Assembly: GCF_020667835.1 (NCBI RefSeq)
Contig: NZ_JAFMPR010000007.1
Coordinates: forward strand, 1-64,000
Direction: 5' to 3'
Source: Roseibaca sp. Y0-43
Lineage (GTDB): Bacteria; Pseudomonadota; Alphaproteobacteria; Rhodobacterales; Rhodobacteraceae
DNA length: 64,000 nt
Positions 40,568-49,454 of the stretch are shown here, piece by piece. Position 1 is the stretch's first letter. Each line of letters opens with the position of its first letter. The notes beneath the pieces were generated by a model that saw only the letters and a list, made by a program, of their open reading frames with translations, was not told the DNA's origin and did not search any database. Position numbers and translations under genes: made by a program.

Positions 40568-41950
40568 ATGAATTCAGACGACGGGCAGGGGCACTCCCTT
40601 GCCGCGCATGAGGCAGGTATGGGTGACGGCAGATATTTCACTGCGCATGGGGCCTATCCGCAAGGCGGGTATCGGCCTGAAGAGGGCGTTCGGGAACCGG
40701 CGCATGCAGCGGGCTACCATGACGGGGCGGCTTGGGCCGCGCCGCAATGGCCCGCGCAGGCGCCCACGCATCCCGACCTGACGGGCGGTTACGCGCATCA
40801 GCCCTCGGCCCCGCAGGCACATGGCGGCTGGCCGCAGCCGACGGCCGGGCCGCGCCCCGGCCCGCGTGCAGAGCCGCGCTTGTCGGCGGCCCCGCAAGCT
40901 GCACCGACCCAGCCTCAGCCTCAGCCGCACTCTGCCTATGCCAGCGCTGCACAAGCGCCGGGATATGTCGCGCAGCCCTATGGCTACGCCGCCGATGAGG
41001 CCGCGACGCAGGTCTATGGTTCCGCTCAGCACTACACCCAAAGCTGTGCCTATGATGCGCAGATGCCGCCCCAGCGCCCCAGCCTGCCGCCCCTGTCCAT
41101 GGGGGGCATGGCGCGCGGTTTCGGTGCAGTCATGTCGCTTGTGCTGATGGTCGGCGGGGGCGTCTGGACATGGCAGATGATGCAGCGCGATGTCTCTGGC
41201 GTGCCAGTTGTCCGCGCGCTCGAAGGTCCGCTGCGCGTGGCCCCCGACGATCCCGGCGGGGTGCAGGCCGCGCATCAGGGCTTGTCGGTGAACGAGCTTG
41301 CCGCCGATGGCGAAAGCGGCCTGCCCAATGAGATCGTGCTGGCCCCGCAACCGCTGGATCTGGACAGCGACCTGTCGCGCCCCGCCCAGACACAAATGCC
41401 CGTGGCGCAGCCGGAAACCTTGATCGAGGTCGGCCTGCCCGTGCCCGCGGGGGACACCGCATTGGCCGATGCGGCCCCCCTCGGCTTTGTCACGCCGAAC
41501 CGCTCGGCCGTCACCCGCTCGCCCCGCCCGGTGGGGCGCTCGTCCCAAGTGGCTGGTGCGCCGCAACAACCCGGTTCGGGTGCCGCCGTCCCAAGCGATA
41601 GCGCCGCCGATGCCGCCTTGGCCGCCGCCGTGGCCAATTCCGTCGCCGCCGACCTGTCGCGCGGCAGCGGCATCGACGTGGACCCGGCCAGCATCGGCCC
41701 CGGCACGCGCCTTGTGCAACTGGGTGCCTATGACAGCGCAGCAGAGGCCCGCGCAGCCTGGGACACGCTGGCGCAACGTTTCAGCCCGCTTCTGGACGAC
41801 CGGGGCCGCGTGATCGAGGCCGCGCATAGCGGCGGGTCGGTTTTCTACCGGCTGCGCGCGCATGGCTTTACCGATGAACGCGATGCGCGGCGGTTCTGCG
41901 CGGCGCTGATCGACCAGCGGCTGGATTGTATCCCCGTGCTGATCCGATGA
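40568..41950 (+). CDS. SPOR-domain membrane protein
   Basis: This 460-aa protein has a long Pro/Gln/Ala/Tyr-rich disordered N-terminus (about 175 residues), one transmembrane helix (about 183-203: FGAVMSLVLMVGGGVWTWQM), a low-complexity periplasmic linker and a C-terminal SPOR domain (about 378-460: LVQLGAYDSAAEARAAWDTL). SPOR domains bind denuded peptidoglycan at the septum. It overlaps nagZ as ATGA; the pair argS-SPOR-nagZ is a familiar Rhodobacterales order. Confidence 0.88.
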   Translation: MNSDDGQGHSLAAHEAGMGDGRYFTAHGAYPQGGYRPEEGVREPAHAAGYHDGAAWAAPQWPAQAPTHPDLTGGYAHQPSAPQAHGGWPQPTAGPRPGPRAEPRLSAAPQAAPTQPQPQPHSAYASAAQAPGYVAQPYGYAADEAATQVYGSAQHYTQSCAYDAQMPPQRPSLPPLSMGGMARGFGAVMSLVLMVGGGVWTWQMMQRDVSGVPVVRALEGPLRVAPDDPGGVQAAHQGLSVNELAADGESGLPNEIVLAPQPLDLDSDLSRPAQTQMPVAQPETLIEVGLPVPAGDTALADAAPLGFVTPNRSAVTRSPRPVGRSSQVAGAPQQPGSGAAVPSDSAADAALAAAVANSVAADLSRGSGIDVDPASIGPGTRLVQLGAYDSAAEARAAWDTLAQRFSPLLDDRGRVIEAAHSGGSVFYRLRAHGFTDERDARRFCAALIDQRLDCIPVLIR

Positions 41951-42948
41951 CCGCGCGCGCGGTCATCTTCGGCTGCGAAGGCTTGCGGCTGACGCCCGAG
42001 GAGAAGCGCTTTTTCGGACAGGTCCAGCCATGGGGCGCGATCCTGTTCGCCCGCAATATCGACATGCCCGAACAGGTGCGCGCCCTGACCGCCGACTGGC
42101 GCGAGGCCGTGGGCCGCGACCTGCCCATCCTGATCGACCAGGAAGGCGGGCGCGTGCAGCGCATGGGGCCGCCGCATTGGCGCGGCTGGCTGCCCGCGCT
42201 CGAGCAATGCGCTAGGGCCACGGACCCCGCGCGGGCGATGTATCTGCGCGGACGGTTGATTGCCGATGACCTGCGCGCCGTGGGCGTGGATGTGAACTGT
42301 GCCCCCTTGGCCGACATCGCTCGCGCCGAGACCCATGCGATCCTGCGCAACCGCTGCTATGGCGAAACGCGCGCCGATGTGGTCGCCCGCGCCCGCGCCA
42401 TGGCCGAGGGGCTGATGGCGGGCGGGGTGCTGCCGGTGGTGAAACACATGCCGGGCCACGGGCTTGGGACGCTGGACAGCCATCTGGATTTACCGGTAGT
42501 CGACGCCGATGCAGACACGCTTCGCAAGCAGGATTTCGCGGCCTTTCGCGCGCTTTCGGACCTGCCCTTGGCGATGAGCGCGCATATCGTCTTTGCCGCC
42601 TTCGATGCGCAGCACCCGGCCACGACATCCCTCATAATGCAACGCCTGATCCGCGAAGAGATCGGCTTTGACGGCGCGTTGATGACGGATGATCTGTCGA
42701 TGCAGGCGCTCAAGGGCAGCTTGGACCAGCGCGCGACCGCCGCTTTGCAGGCAGGCTGCGATCTGGTCTTGCATTGCAACGGCGTCATGGCCCAGATGCA
42801 GCAGGTGGCCCCGGTCTGTCCGGCGCTGGATGGCACGGCGCGCGCCCGCTGCGACCGCGCGCTGGCGCAGCGCCGCTTCGCGGACGGGGCCGATATAGCC
42901 GCGCTGGAGCATGAATTTGCCCAGCTATTGCAAGGAAACGTGGCATGA
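41947..42948 (+). CDS. nagZ: Beta-N-acetylhexosaminidase NagZ (GH3)
   Basis: This 333-aa cytoplasmic GH3 enzyme removes GlcNAc from peptidoglycan turnover products. It has the DQEGGRVQR block, the NagZ-specific KHMPGHGLGTLDSH loop with its catalytic His, and nucleophile Asp in MTDDLSMQAL. ATG 41947 overlaps the SPOR gene stop; the 41926 start is rejected. It overlaps the following LysR gene by 4 bp. Confidence 0.94.
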   Translation: MTARAVIFGCEGLRLTPEEKRFFGQVQPWGAILFARNIDMPEQVRALTADWREAVGRDLPILIDQEGGRVQRMGPPHWRGWLPALEQCARATDPARAMYLRGRLIADDLRAVGVDVNCAPLADIARAETHAILRNRCYGETRADVVARARAMAEGLMAGGVLPVVKHMPGHGLGTLDSHLDLPVVDADADTLRKQDFAAFRALSDLPLAMSAHIVFAAFDAQHPATTSLIMQRLIREEIGFDGALMTDDLSMQALKGSLDQRATAALQAGCDLVLHCNGVMAQMQQVAPVCPALDGTARARCDRALAQRRFADGADIAALEHEFAQLLQGNVA

Positions 42949-43844
42949 GCCTGGAAGCTTGGGACGAATTGCGCACCGCGTTGCACGTGGCCCGCTCTGG
43001 CACCGTCAGCGGAGCCGCGCAGCATCTGGGCGTGCATCATGCCACCGTCATCCGCCATATTGACGCGCTGGAGGACCGGCTGGGCGTGAAACTGTTCCAG
43101 CGCCACGCCAAGGGCTACACCCTGACCGAAGCGGGCCGGATGCTGACCGACAGCGCTGCCGAGGCAGAGGCGCGGTTCGACAACCTCGCCTCGCGGCTGA
43201 GCATGTTGCAAAGCGGGATCGAAGGCGAGCTATGCGTGACCACGCTGCCGGAACTGTCCGAACTGGTGCTGCCCGTGCTGATGGACCTGCGCGCAAGCCA
43301 CCCCAAGCTGCTGCCCTGCCTGCGGGTCGAGGTGCGACTTGCCCGGCTGGAATATGGCGAGGCGCATCTGGCCATTCGCGCCGGCAGCCGCCCGCAGGAA
43401 CCCGACAATGTGGTGCAGCCGCTGGGCAGCTTGCAGACCGCGCTTTATGCCTCCGAAAGCTATGTCGAACAGCATGGCCTACCAGAAACCGATGCCGACC
43501 TTGCCCGGCATGACGTCCTGACGGTCGAGCCGGGCCAATCCCGCGCCCCGTTCGACCTTTGGATGGAAGCGCACGCCCCGCGCGTCAGCCTGCACAGCAA
43601 CGACCGCGCCACACTCAACGCCGCGCTGCGGGCGGGGCAGGGGATAGGTTTTCGGCCCGTGGGTTTCGGCGAGGACGGGCTGGTGCAAGTCATGCCGCCG
43701 CGCCCGGAGTGGACGTCGGATCTATGGCTTGTCACCCATGTCGACCTGCACCGCAGCCCGAAGGTGCAAGCCGCCGCCGCCGCGCTGAAAGACCGCTTCG
43801 CCGCCGTCACCACGCAAATATCGGGCGATGCGACGAAAACCTGA
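42945..43844 (+). CDS. LysR-family transcriptional regulator
   Basis: This 299-aa regulator has an N-terminal winged HTH (ELRTALHVARSGTVSGAAQHLGVHHATVIRHIDALEDRLG) and a LysR substrate-binding domain. Its start overlaps the nagZ stop (ATGA), so it is translated with the peptidoglycan-recycling unit. In many relatives I would expect scpA/scpB after nagZ, so this is a synteny difference. The target is unknown. Confidence 0.88.
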   Translation: MSLEAWDELRTALHVARSGTVSGAAQHLGVHHATVIRHIDALEDRLGVKLFQRHAKGYTLTEAGRMLTDSAAEAEARFDNLASRLSMLQSGIEGELCVTTLPELSELVLPVLMDLRASHPKLLPCLRVEVRLARLEYGEAHLAIRAGSRPQEPDNVVQPLGSLQTALYASESYVEQHGLPETDADLARHDVLTVEPGQSRAPFDLWMEAHAPRVSLHSNDRATLNAALRAGQGIGFRPVGFGEDGLVQVMPPRPEWTSDLWLVTHVDLHRSPKVQAAAAALKDRFAAVTTQISGDATKT

Positions 43845-43888
43845 TTTTCCGGTTGCGGCGACCCGCGCGCTTGATTAGACGGGTCGGC

Positions 43889-43978
43889 GGAGACGTGGCC
43901 GAGTGGTCGAAGGCGCTCCCCTGCTAAGGGAGTAGGCGGGAAACCGTCTCGAGGGTTCGAATCCCTTCGTCTCCGCCA
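43889..43978 (+). tRNA. tRNA-Ser (anticodon GCU)
   Basis: This complete class II tRNA is 90 nt. The acceptor GGAGACG pairs with CGTCTCC, discriminator G, and CCA is encoded (43976-43978). The anticodon stem is CTCCC/GGGAG with loop CTGCTAA, giving GCU. It has a long variable arm and a T loop TTCGAAT. It is followed by an AT-richer accessory gene, consistent with use of the tRNA as an integration site, although no second copy of its 3' end is in the window. Confidence 0.97.
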
Positions 43979-44058
43979 TTACAGATTGATTTTATTTGAT
44001 AAAATCGAACCTCTGCCAATCCACCCACGAACTACCCACAGCCTGAAAGGGCCTTGGA

Positions 44059-44988
44059 ATGGCCGAAACCTTCGATCTGGACGACTTCGAGAACCCGCCC
44101 CCGCCGCCGCGATATCTGTACAAATACCTCTCCGCAGAGCGTGTCGGCAACGTCTTGGAGGGTGGAACGGTGCGTTTCACGCCTCTTATGAACACGAACG
44201 ATATCTTTGAGGTACGTTCGACGTTCGAAAAGCTCGCAGGCCCTAAGTTCATTGCGATGCTATCGGAGCAGATGGACAATACAGTATCCGAGGCAAACGT
44301 GCGCGATATGATCGCGGAGGAACTAAAGAAATATGGGCTCGGTTTCCTTCCCCCAGACGATGCAATAAAACTTGTCGAGCAACAGACGGGCCAGAACCTT
44401 CTTACGACGCTGCGCAATCAGATGCAGTCTTCCGTTGATACTATGCTTGTCCCAACGTTCAACGACCCAAAGAAAATTGAAGATCTACTCGAAAAGTTGG
44501 GCCGTGAATTGCTTTGTTTTTCGCTGTCCGAGCGTATGGATGTGGCTCCGATGTGGGCACACTACGCCGACAACAATAGCGGTTTTGTAGTCGCCTTTGA
44601 CACCGCGCACGAATGGTTGCAGCGTAGAAAGGACGGACAGAAAACCCGCTTGCAAAAGGTGACTTACTTCGACGGTAAGGTTGAAGAACCCTTGGCAGAT
44701 ATTCAAGCCGCTCTCATTTCAAAAACTACGGCATGGGCTTACGAACGCGAGTGGCGGCTATATGTGAAAAAGGATCAGGTCGATAGAATCGTTGGTGATC
44801 CCGCCGACCCAATTCATCTAGTGGACTTTCCGCCCGACGCCGTTGACCGCGTGATTTTGGGGCCGAAGACGCGCGAGGAAACTGCTGAGAGAATACGCAA
44901 TGCTTTGGCCGCAAGGTATCCGAATGCCCGGCTTGTTCGTGCCTTGCCGAACCGTGCGAACCATACCTACGACGAAGTGTCAGAATGA
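44059..44988 (+). CDS. DUF2971-type accessory protein
   Basis: This 309-aa cytoplasmic protein has the features I associate with DUF2971: an N-terminal LYKYLS block, NTNDIFE, a central CFSLSERMDVAPMWAHYADNNSGFVVAFD and a C-terminal TTAWAYEREWRLYV. Function is unknown; members are common in accessory and defence-type islands. Base composition is visibly lower in GC, with more A/T-ending codons than its neighbours. It starts 80 bp after tRNA-Ser and is followed by its own hairpin, so it is probably a recent single-gene acquisition. Confidence 0.8.
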   Translation: MAETFDLDDFENPPPPPRYLYKYLSAERVGNVLEGGTVRFTPLMNTNDIFEVRSTFEKLAGPKFIAMLSEQMDNTVSEANVRDMIAEELKKYGLGFLPPDDAIKLVEQQTGQNLLTTLRNQMQSSVDTMLVPTFNDPKKIEDLLEKLGRELLCFSLSERMDVAPMWAHYADNNSGFVVAFDTAHEWLQRRKDGQKTRLQKVTYFDGKVEEPLADIQAALISKTTAWAYEREWRLYVKKDQVDRIVGDPADPIHLVDFPPDAVDRVILGPKTREETAERIRNALAARYPNARLVRALPNRANHTYDEVSE

Positions 44989-44994
44989 AAAGAA

Positions 44995-45027
44995 ACCCCG
45001 GTTGCGACGGTGAACGCAAACCGGGGT
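44995..45027 (+). terminator. Hairpin after the DUF2971 gene
   Basis: ACCCCGGTT-GCG ... CGC-AAACCGGGGT forms an imperfect stem of about 11 bp starting 7 bp after the stop. There is no strong T-run. The next 140 bp (45028-45168) hold nothing recognisable. Confidence 0.5.
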
Positions 45028-45168
45028 CAGTTGCCCTCGGCTCCTAGGGAAGGGTCGTCAGGCAGCGGTATAGGACGCGCGGCAAAGCTGTTGTGCCCGA
45101 CTACGGTCCTTGCGTATATCTTTGCTTGCCGCGTTTCACAGCACGGATTGCCCCAATAGCAGGGCGTT

Positions 45169-45191
45169 GGGCGGCGAGGGTTTCGCCGCCC
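45169..45191 (-). terminator. Hairpin after the aldolase/dehydrogenase gene
   Basis: GGGCGGCGA / TCGCCGCCC with a 5-nt loop lies 7 bp beyond the stop of the leftward aldolase gene. It lacks a T-run, so it is a likely weak terminator. Confidence 0.5.
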
Positions 45192-45197
45192 GTCCCG

Positions 45198-47240
45198 TCA
45201 GCGCAGTGCCGCTTCGATATTGCCGCCGTCCACGGTCATCACATGCGCCGTGGTGCGCTCAGAAAGTGCAAGCGCCACGAAGGCATCGGCGACGTGGCGG
45301 GCTTCCACCTCTGATTTCAACAGATTGCCGCCCAGATAGGTTGCCACATCGACACCGCGCGCCGCCGCGCGGTCCGCGATCATCTCGGGCGTCAGCAGGC
45401 CCGAGCGGATGCGGTCGGCATTGATGCCATTGACCCGGATACCCTCGGCCCCAAGTTCCAGCGCAAGCTGGCGCAGCAGGAAGAAGGTGGCCGCCTTGGG
45501 CAGACCATAGGCGGCAAAGCCCTTGCCGGGGTTCACCGCCTGTTTCGAGACGTTGAACAGGATCTGCCCGCCGCGCCCCTGCTTGCGGAATACCGCGATG
45601 GCCGCCTGCGAGAAGGCGACATGTGCGAAGAAGTTCAGCTCGAACGCCGCGCGCAAGGTCTGGTCCGGCAGTGTGGCAAGCTCGTGGTTGATCGCGGCGC
45701 CTGCGTTATTGACCAACAGGTCCAGCCCGCCGAACCGCGCGACGCAGGCGTCCACCGCCGCTTGGCCCGCGCCGGGTTGCGTGATGTCCAGCGCGATGCC
45801 GCCGTGATCCGGCCCAAGCGTGGCCAATGCGCTGTCGAGCGCGTCCTGGCTCAGATCGACCAGAAAGACCGTCGCGCCCTTGGCCTTGAACGCTTGGGCG
45901 GTCGCCAGCCCGATGGCCCCGGCACCGCCCGTTATCAGCACGACCCGGCCCCGCAGCGCGGGCGCGGCGCCTTTGCCAAGCTTGGCCTGTTCCAGCGACC
46001 AGTATTCCATGTCGAAGAGGTCCGCTTCCTCGATCGGGAAGAAGCCCCCGGCCGCTTCGGCGTCGATCATCACGCGGGTGTTCTGCTCTCCCAGATCGGC
46101 TGCGATCCGTGCGGCCTTGGCATCGGTGCCGATGCCCACAAGGCCCAGACCCTCTATCCAGGCTAGGTTCGGCAGGGGCGAGAGCATGATCTTGGCACCC
46201 CCGTAGCGCGGGGCCTGGCGGTCGAAATAGGCGGTATAGGCATCTTTGAACGCGGCGACCTTGGCGGCGATGGCATCGGGACCGGCGGCAATATCGGCAG
46301 CGGTCAGGTGCAGGGGGCGGCCCTTGATGCGGATCACGTGGTCAGGGGTGGCCACGCCACGGGTGGCAAGCGTGGCAAGGTCGTCGCGCATCAGGAAGCT
46401 GCGGATCGCATCATTGTCGCGCGTGTCGAACACCGGCATGGCCGCGCCTTCGGGCAGATGCGCGCCGATTGCGCCGCGCAGCGCCGAGAGGGTCGCGGCG
46501 CGCGGCGCGTCGGGCAGGGCGGCGGCGGGCTTTAGCGGTGCGGGGCGGCGGTCAGCGAACCAGTCCGCCACAAGGTTGGTATGCGCGACGATCCTGTCAT
46601 AGGACGATTTTGCATCGGGTCCCCATGCGAAATGCCCGTGCTTGAGCAGCAACAGCCCTTCTGCATCCGGGTTGGCGTCAAACGCGGCGGCGGCGCGCTT
46701 GGCCAGCTCGAATCCCGGCATGACATAGGGCACCAGCGTCAGCTTGTCGCCGAACAGCTCTCGGGTGACGGCATCGACCTCTGGCAGGTCGGCAAGTGCC
46801 AGCATGGCCGTGGCATGGGTGTGGTCGACATAGGTATGGGGCAGGTAGGCGTGCAGCAGCGTCTCGACCGAGGGGTTGGGCGCGGTCGAGTCCAGCAGGT
46901 TCGAGCGCTGCACATTGACCATGTCCTCGTCGGACAGCGCATCCAGGCTGCGCAACCGCATCAGCGGGGCCATGCGGACCGCGGGCATCCCGCGCGCTTC
47001 CATCGTTTCCAGATCCCAGCCCGACCCCTTGATGTGCAGCACCTCGACCTCGTCGCCGTAAACGTCGCGCGCGGTCAGCTTGACAGAGGTGTTGCCGCCG
47101 CCATGCTGCACAAGGTCGGCATCCGCTCCGATCAGACGCGAGCTATAGACCCGCAGCGCCAATTCGCGCGCGCCCGCATCATCCCCGGCGGCATCCTGAA
47201 AGCGCCGCGCATCTGCGTCTCGCCATCTGTTCACGATCAT
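45198..47240 (-). CDS. Bifunctional class II aldolase / short-chain dehydrogenase
   Basis: This 680-aa fusion has two parts. Residues about 1-400 are a class II (zinc) aldolase domain: phosphate loop GGGNTS (47-52), catalytic-type Glu in PSVETLLHAYLP, zinc ligands His 140/His 142 (DHTHA) and HGH (201-203). Residues about 430-680 are a short-chain dehydrogenase: ITGGAGAIG, VNNAG and catalytic YGLPK. The layout is that of rhamnulose-1-phosphate aldolase/lactaldehyde dehydrogenase fusions. With MtnA- and MtnK-like genes nearby, cleavage of a 5-modified ribulose 1-phosphate to DHAP and an aldehyde, then aldehyde oxidation or reduction by the second domain, is the likely role. AGGGAG precedes ATG 47240. 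It is divergent from the SorC regulator, with an operator between. Confidence 0.87.
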   Translation of the reverse strand: MIVNRWRDADARRFQDAAGDDAGARELALRVYSSRLIGADADLVQHGGGNTSVKLTARDVYGDEVEVLHIKGSGWDLETMEARGMPAVRMAPLMRLRSLDALSDEDMVNVQRSNLLDSTAPNPSVETLLHAYLPHTYVDHTHATAMLALADLPEVDAVTRELFGDKLTLVPYVMPGFELAKRAAAAFDANPDAEGLLLLKHGHFAWGPDAKSSYDRIVAHTNLVADWFADRRPAPLKPAAALPDAPRAATLSALRGAIGAHLPEGAAMPVFDTRDNDAIRSFLMRDDLATLATRGVATPDHVIRIKGRPLHLTAADIAAGPDAIAAKVAAFKDAYTAYFDRQAPRYGGAKIMLSPLPNLAWIEGLGLVGIGTDAKAARIAADLGEQNTRVMIDAEAAGGFFPIEEADLFDMEYWSLEQAKLGKGAAPALRGRVVLITGGAGAIGLATAQAFKAKGATVFLVDLSQDALDSALATLGPDHGGIALDITQPGAGQAAVDACVARFGGLDLLVNNAGAAINHELATLPDQTLRAAFELNFFAHVAFSQAAIAVFRKQGRGGQILFNVSKQAVNPGKGFAAYGLPKAATFFLLRQLALELGAEGIRVNGINADRIRSGLLTPEMIADRAAARGVDVATYLGGNLLKSEVEARHVADAFVALALSERTTAHVMTVDGGNIEAALR

Positions 47241-47296
47241 CTTAAACTCCCTTGCAGCGTGACGCCCGGCATGGCCCCACTTGATTTGTCGGGATA

Positions 47297-47325
47297 CTTA
47301 TACAAAAGTCATGTAGGGTTGTCAT
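47297..47325 (-). promoter_or_regulatory. Leftward promoter of the aldolase gene
   Basis: On the minus strand ATGACA (plus 47320-47325) and TATAAG (plus 47297-47302) are spaced by 17 bp, a good sigma-70-type match. The -35 box lies in the operator at 47307-47324. Transcription would start about 50 bp before the aldolase ATG. Confidence 0.55.
47307..47324. promoter_or_regulatory. Operator 1 of the SorC-type regulon
   Basis: AGTCATGTAGGGTTGTCA is one of three related 18-bp sites in the cluster (consensus GTCAnnTAnnnTTGaCA). With its left flank it shares the 11-mer TACAAAAGTCA (47301-47311) with operator 3. It lies between the divergent aldolase and regulator genes and overlaps the aldolase -35. 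Confidence 0.65.
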
Positions 47326-47346
47326 AAATAAAATATTGGAAGCGGG

Positions 47347-48315
47347 ATGGCAGGGACAAAACGTCGCTCGAAAGGCCGGATCAGCGGCGAGAACGTCGTG
47401 ATCGAGGTGTCGTGGCTTTATTATCAGGAAGGGCTTAACCAGAAGGACATCGCCGACAAGCTGGCGATTTCGCGCGCGACGGTGGTGAATTACCTGCAAG
47501 AGGCGCGCGAGAAGGGCATGGTCAACATTTCCCTGACCGCACCCGCCTTCACCACCCATCGCGCGGCGGTCGAACTGGTCGAGAAATTCGGCCTGACCTC
47601 TGCCTATATCATGCCCGATGAAGATGCGGACATGGAAGAGATGTTCACCCGTGTCGTGCGTGGGGCGGCGTCGTGGTTGCCTGAATTGCTGGTGCCGGGC
47701 GACCGTATCGGGGTGGCCTGGGGAAAAACCATGTATGACATGGCCGAGGCGATGGAGCGCCAGCGCATCGACGATCTGGCGGTGCTTCAGCTGATCGGGT
47801 CGATGGCCACGCCCTATGGTTTCACCGCAGAGGCCTGCTCGACCCGGCTGGGCCAAAAGCTGGGGGCAGAGATCCTGAACCTTCATGCCCCCGCGATCCT
47901 GTCGAATGCCAAGCTGGCGGATGAATTGCGCCAAGAGCCGATCATCCACCGTCAGCTTGACCGCCTTGGAAGCTGCAACAAATTCGTGTTTTCCGTCGGC
48001 ACGGTCGAGCGCGACAGCCATATCGTCGGCTCTGGCCTTGCCACGCAGGACGACCTTGCGTGGTATCTGGAACAGGGCGCGCGCGGCGTGATCTGCGGCC
48101 GCTTCGTCGATGCCGAGGGCCATGCCATTCACGGCCCGCTTGACGACCGCATGATCGGCATTCCGCTGGAACATCTGGTCGGGCTGGAAATGGGCATTCT
48201 GGTCACGCCGGGGCCGGACAAGATCGACGCGTCGCTGGCCGCGATCCGGGGCGGCTATGTCACCCATATGGTCACAAGCCTGTCGGTGGCTGACGCGCTG
48301 CTGGCGGCGGGATAA
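47347..48315 (+). CDS. SorC/DeoR-type sugar-responsive transcriptional regulator
   Basis: This 322-aa regulator has an N-terminal HTH (WLYYQEGLNQKDIADKLAISRATVVNYLQEAREKG, about residues 22-56) and a large C-terminal sugar-phosphate-binding domain of the SorC type (GDRIGVAWGKTMYDM, LIGSMATPYGFTAE, GARGVICGRFVDAEG). Regulators of this family bind phosphorylated sugars as inducers. It is divergent from the aldolase gene and convergent with mtnA. Three matching dyads at the cluster promoters are its likely binding sites. Confidence 0.9.
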   Translation: MAGTKRRSKGRISGENVVIEVSWLYYQEGLNQKDIADKLAISRATVVNYLQEAREKGMVNISLTAPAFTTHRAAVELVEKFGLTSAYIMPDEDADMEEMFTRVVRGAASWLPELLVPGDRIGVAWGKTMYDMAEAMERQRIDDLAVLQLIGSMATPYGFTAEACSTRLGQKLGAEILNLHAPAILSNAKLADELRQEPIIHRQLDRLGSCNKFVFSVGTVERDSHIVGSGLATQDDLAWYLEQGARGVICGRFVDAEGHAIHGPLDDRMIGIPLEHLVGLEMGILVTPGPDKIDASLAAIRGGYVTHMVTSLSVADALLAAG

Positions 48316-48321
48316 GGGCAC

Positions 48322-48347
48322 ATGGCCCGGACAGACATCCGGGCCAT
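48322..48347. terminator. Hairpin between convergent regulator and mtnA-like genes
   Basis: The perfect inverted repeat ATGGCCCGGA / TCCGGGCCAT with a 6-nt loop is symmetric and can act in both directions. No T-run is present. Confidence 0.6.
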
Positions 48348-48359
48348 TCCGGTCAGTGC

Positions 48360-49454
48360 CTAGCGCTTTGCGTGTTCGGGAAAGGCTGCGGCCATCGCGT
48401 CGGCCGTCGCCGCGACCACGCCGCGCTCGGTAATCAGCCCCGTCACCAGCTCTGCCGGGGTCACGTCAAAGGCGGGGTTGCGACCGGGCGTGCCGTCGGG
48501 CGAAATCTGCACCGAGATGATCTTGCCCTCGGGGTCTTTGCCCTGAACATGCGTCACCTCTTCATCGGTCCGCTCTTCGATCGGAATTTCCCGCACGCCG
48601 TCCCACACCGTCCAGTCGATCGTGGGCGAGGGCAGGGCGACATAGAAGGGCACATCATTGGCCTTGGCCGCCAGCGCTTTCAGATAGGTTCCGATCTTGT
48701 TGGCGACATCGCCGCGCGCGGTGGTGCGGTCGGTGCCGACGATGACAAGATCGACCTCGCCATGCTGCATCAGGTGGCCACCGGCATTGTCCACGATCAA
48801 CTGGTGGCTGACCCCGGCTGAATTCAGCTCCCATGCCGTCAACAAGGCGCCCTGGTTGCGGGGGCGGGTTTCATCGACATAGACATGCACGTCGATCCCG
48901 GCCTCTACCGCGTGGTAGATGGGCGAGGTGGCGGTGCCCCAATCGACCGTCGCGGGCCAGCCGGCATTGCAATGGGTCAGGATATTCACCCGCCCGCCAT
49001 TCTTGCGCTTGGCGATCTCGCGGATCAGCTCGATACCATACACCCCGATCATGCGGTTGGTCTCGACATCCTCGTCGCAGATTTCCGCCGCGCGCCGAAA
49101 GGCGGCTTCCGCGCGCTCTTCGGGGGCGAGCGGTTTCAGCACGCGCGTCATCTCGTCCAGCGCCCATTTCAGGTTGATCGCCGTCGGGCGGGTGGCGTGC
49201 AGCAGGTCGTAGGTTTCCCCAAGCGACGCATCGGACGGGTCCGCCGCCATCTGAACCGCCATGCCATAGGCTGCGGTTGCGCCGATCAGCGGCGCGCCCC
49301 GGACCCACATCTCGAAAATCGCGTCGGCGAAATCCTTGCGGTCCTTCAGCTCTACGATGCGCAGCTCATGCGGCAGCCAGCGCTGGTCGATAATCATCAC
49401 CCGGCCATCGGCGTCACGCCAGATAGAGCGATAGGGTTTGCCGTTGATCTTCAC
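48360..49454 (-). CDS. MtnA-like 5-substituted-ribose-1-phosphate isomerase
   Basis: This 364-aa protein belongs to the MTR-1-P isomerase/eIF2B-like family. RGAPLIG (52-58), catalytic Cys 162 in THCNAG and Asp 242 in [18 protein letters not shown] are conserved, which supports aldose-1-phosphate to ketose-1-phosphate isomerisation. Some family blocks differ from classical Mtn[14 protein letters not shown], and [15 protein letters not shown] where TRPxxQGARLTA is usual. A substrate other than methylthioribose 1-phosphate is therefore possible, such as 5-deoxyribose 1-phosphate. It overlaps the upstream kinase gene by 4 bp (ATGA). Confidence 0.88.
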   Translation of the reverse strand: MKINGKPYRSIWRDADGRVMIIDQRWLPHELRIVELKDRKDFADAIFEMWVRGAPLIGATAAYGMAVQMAADPSDASLGETYDLLHATRPTAINLKWALDEMTRVLKPLAPEERAEAAFRRAAEICDEDVETNRMIGVYGIELIREIAKRKNGGRVNILTHCNAGWPATVDWGTATSPIYHAVEAGIDVHVYVDETRPRNQGALLTAWELNSAGVSHQLIVDNAGGHLMQHGEVDLVIVGTDRTTARGDVANKIGTYLKALAAKANDVPFYVALPSPTIDWTVWDGVREIPIEERTDEEVTHVQGKDPEGKIISVQISPDGTPGRNPAFDVTPAELVTGLITERGVVAATADAMAAAFPEHAKR

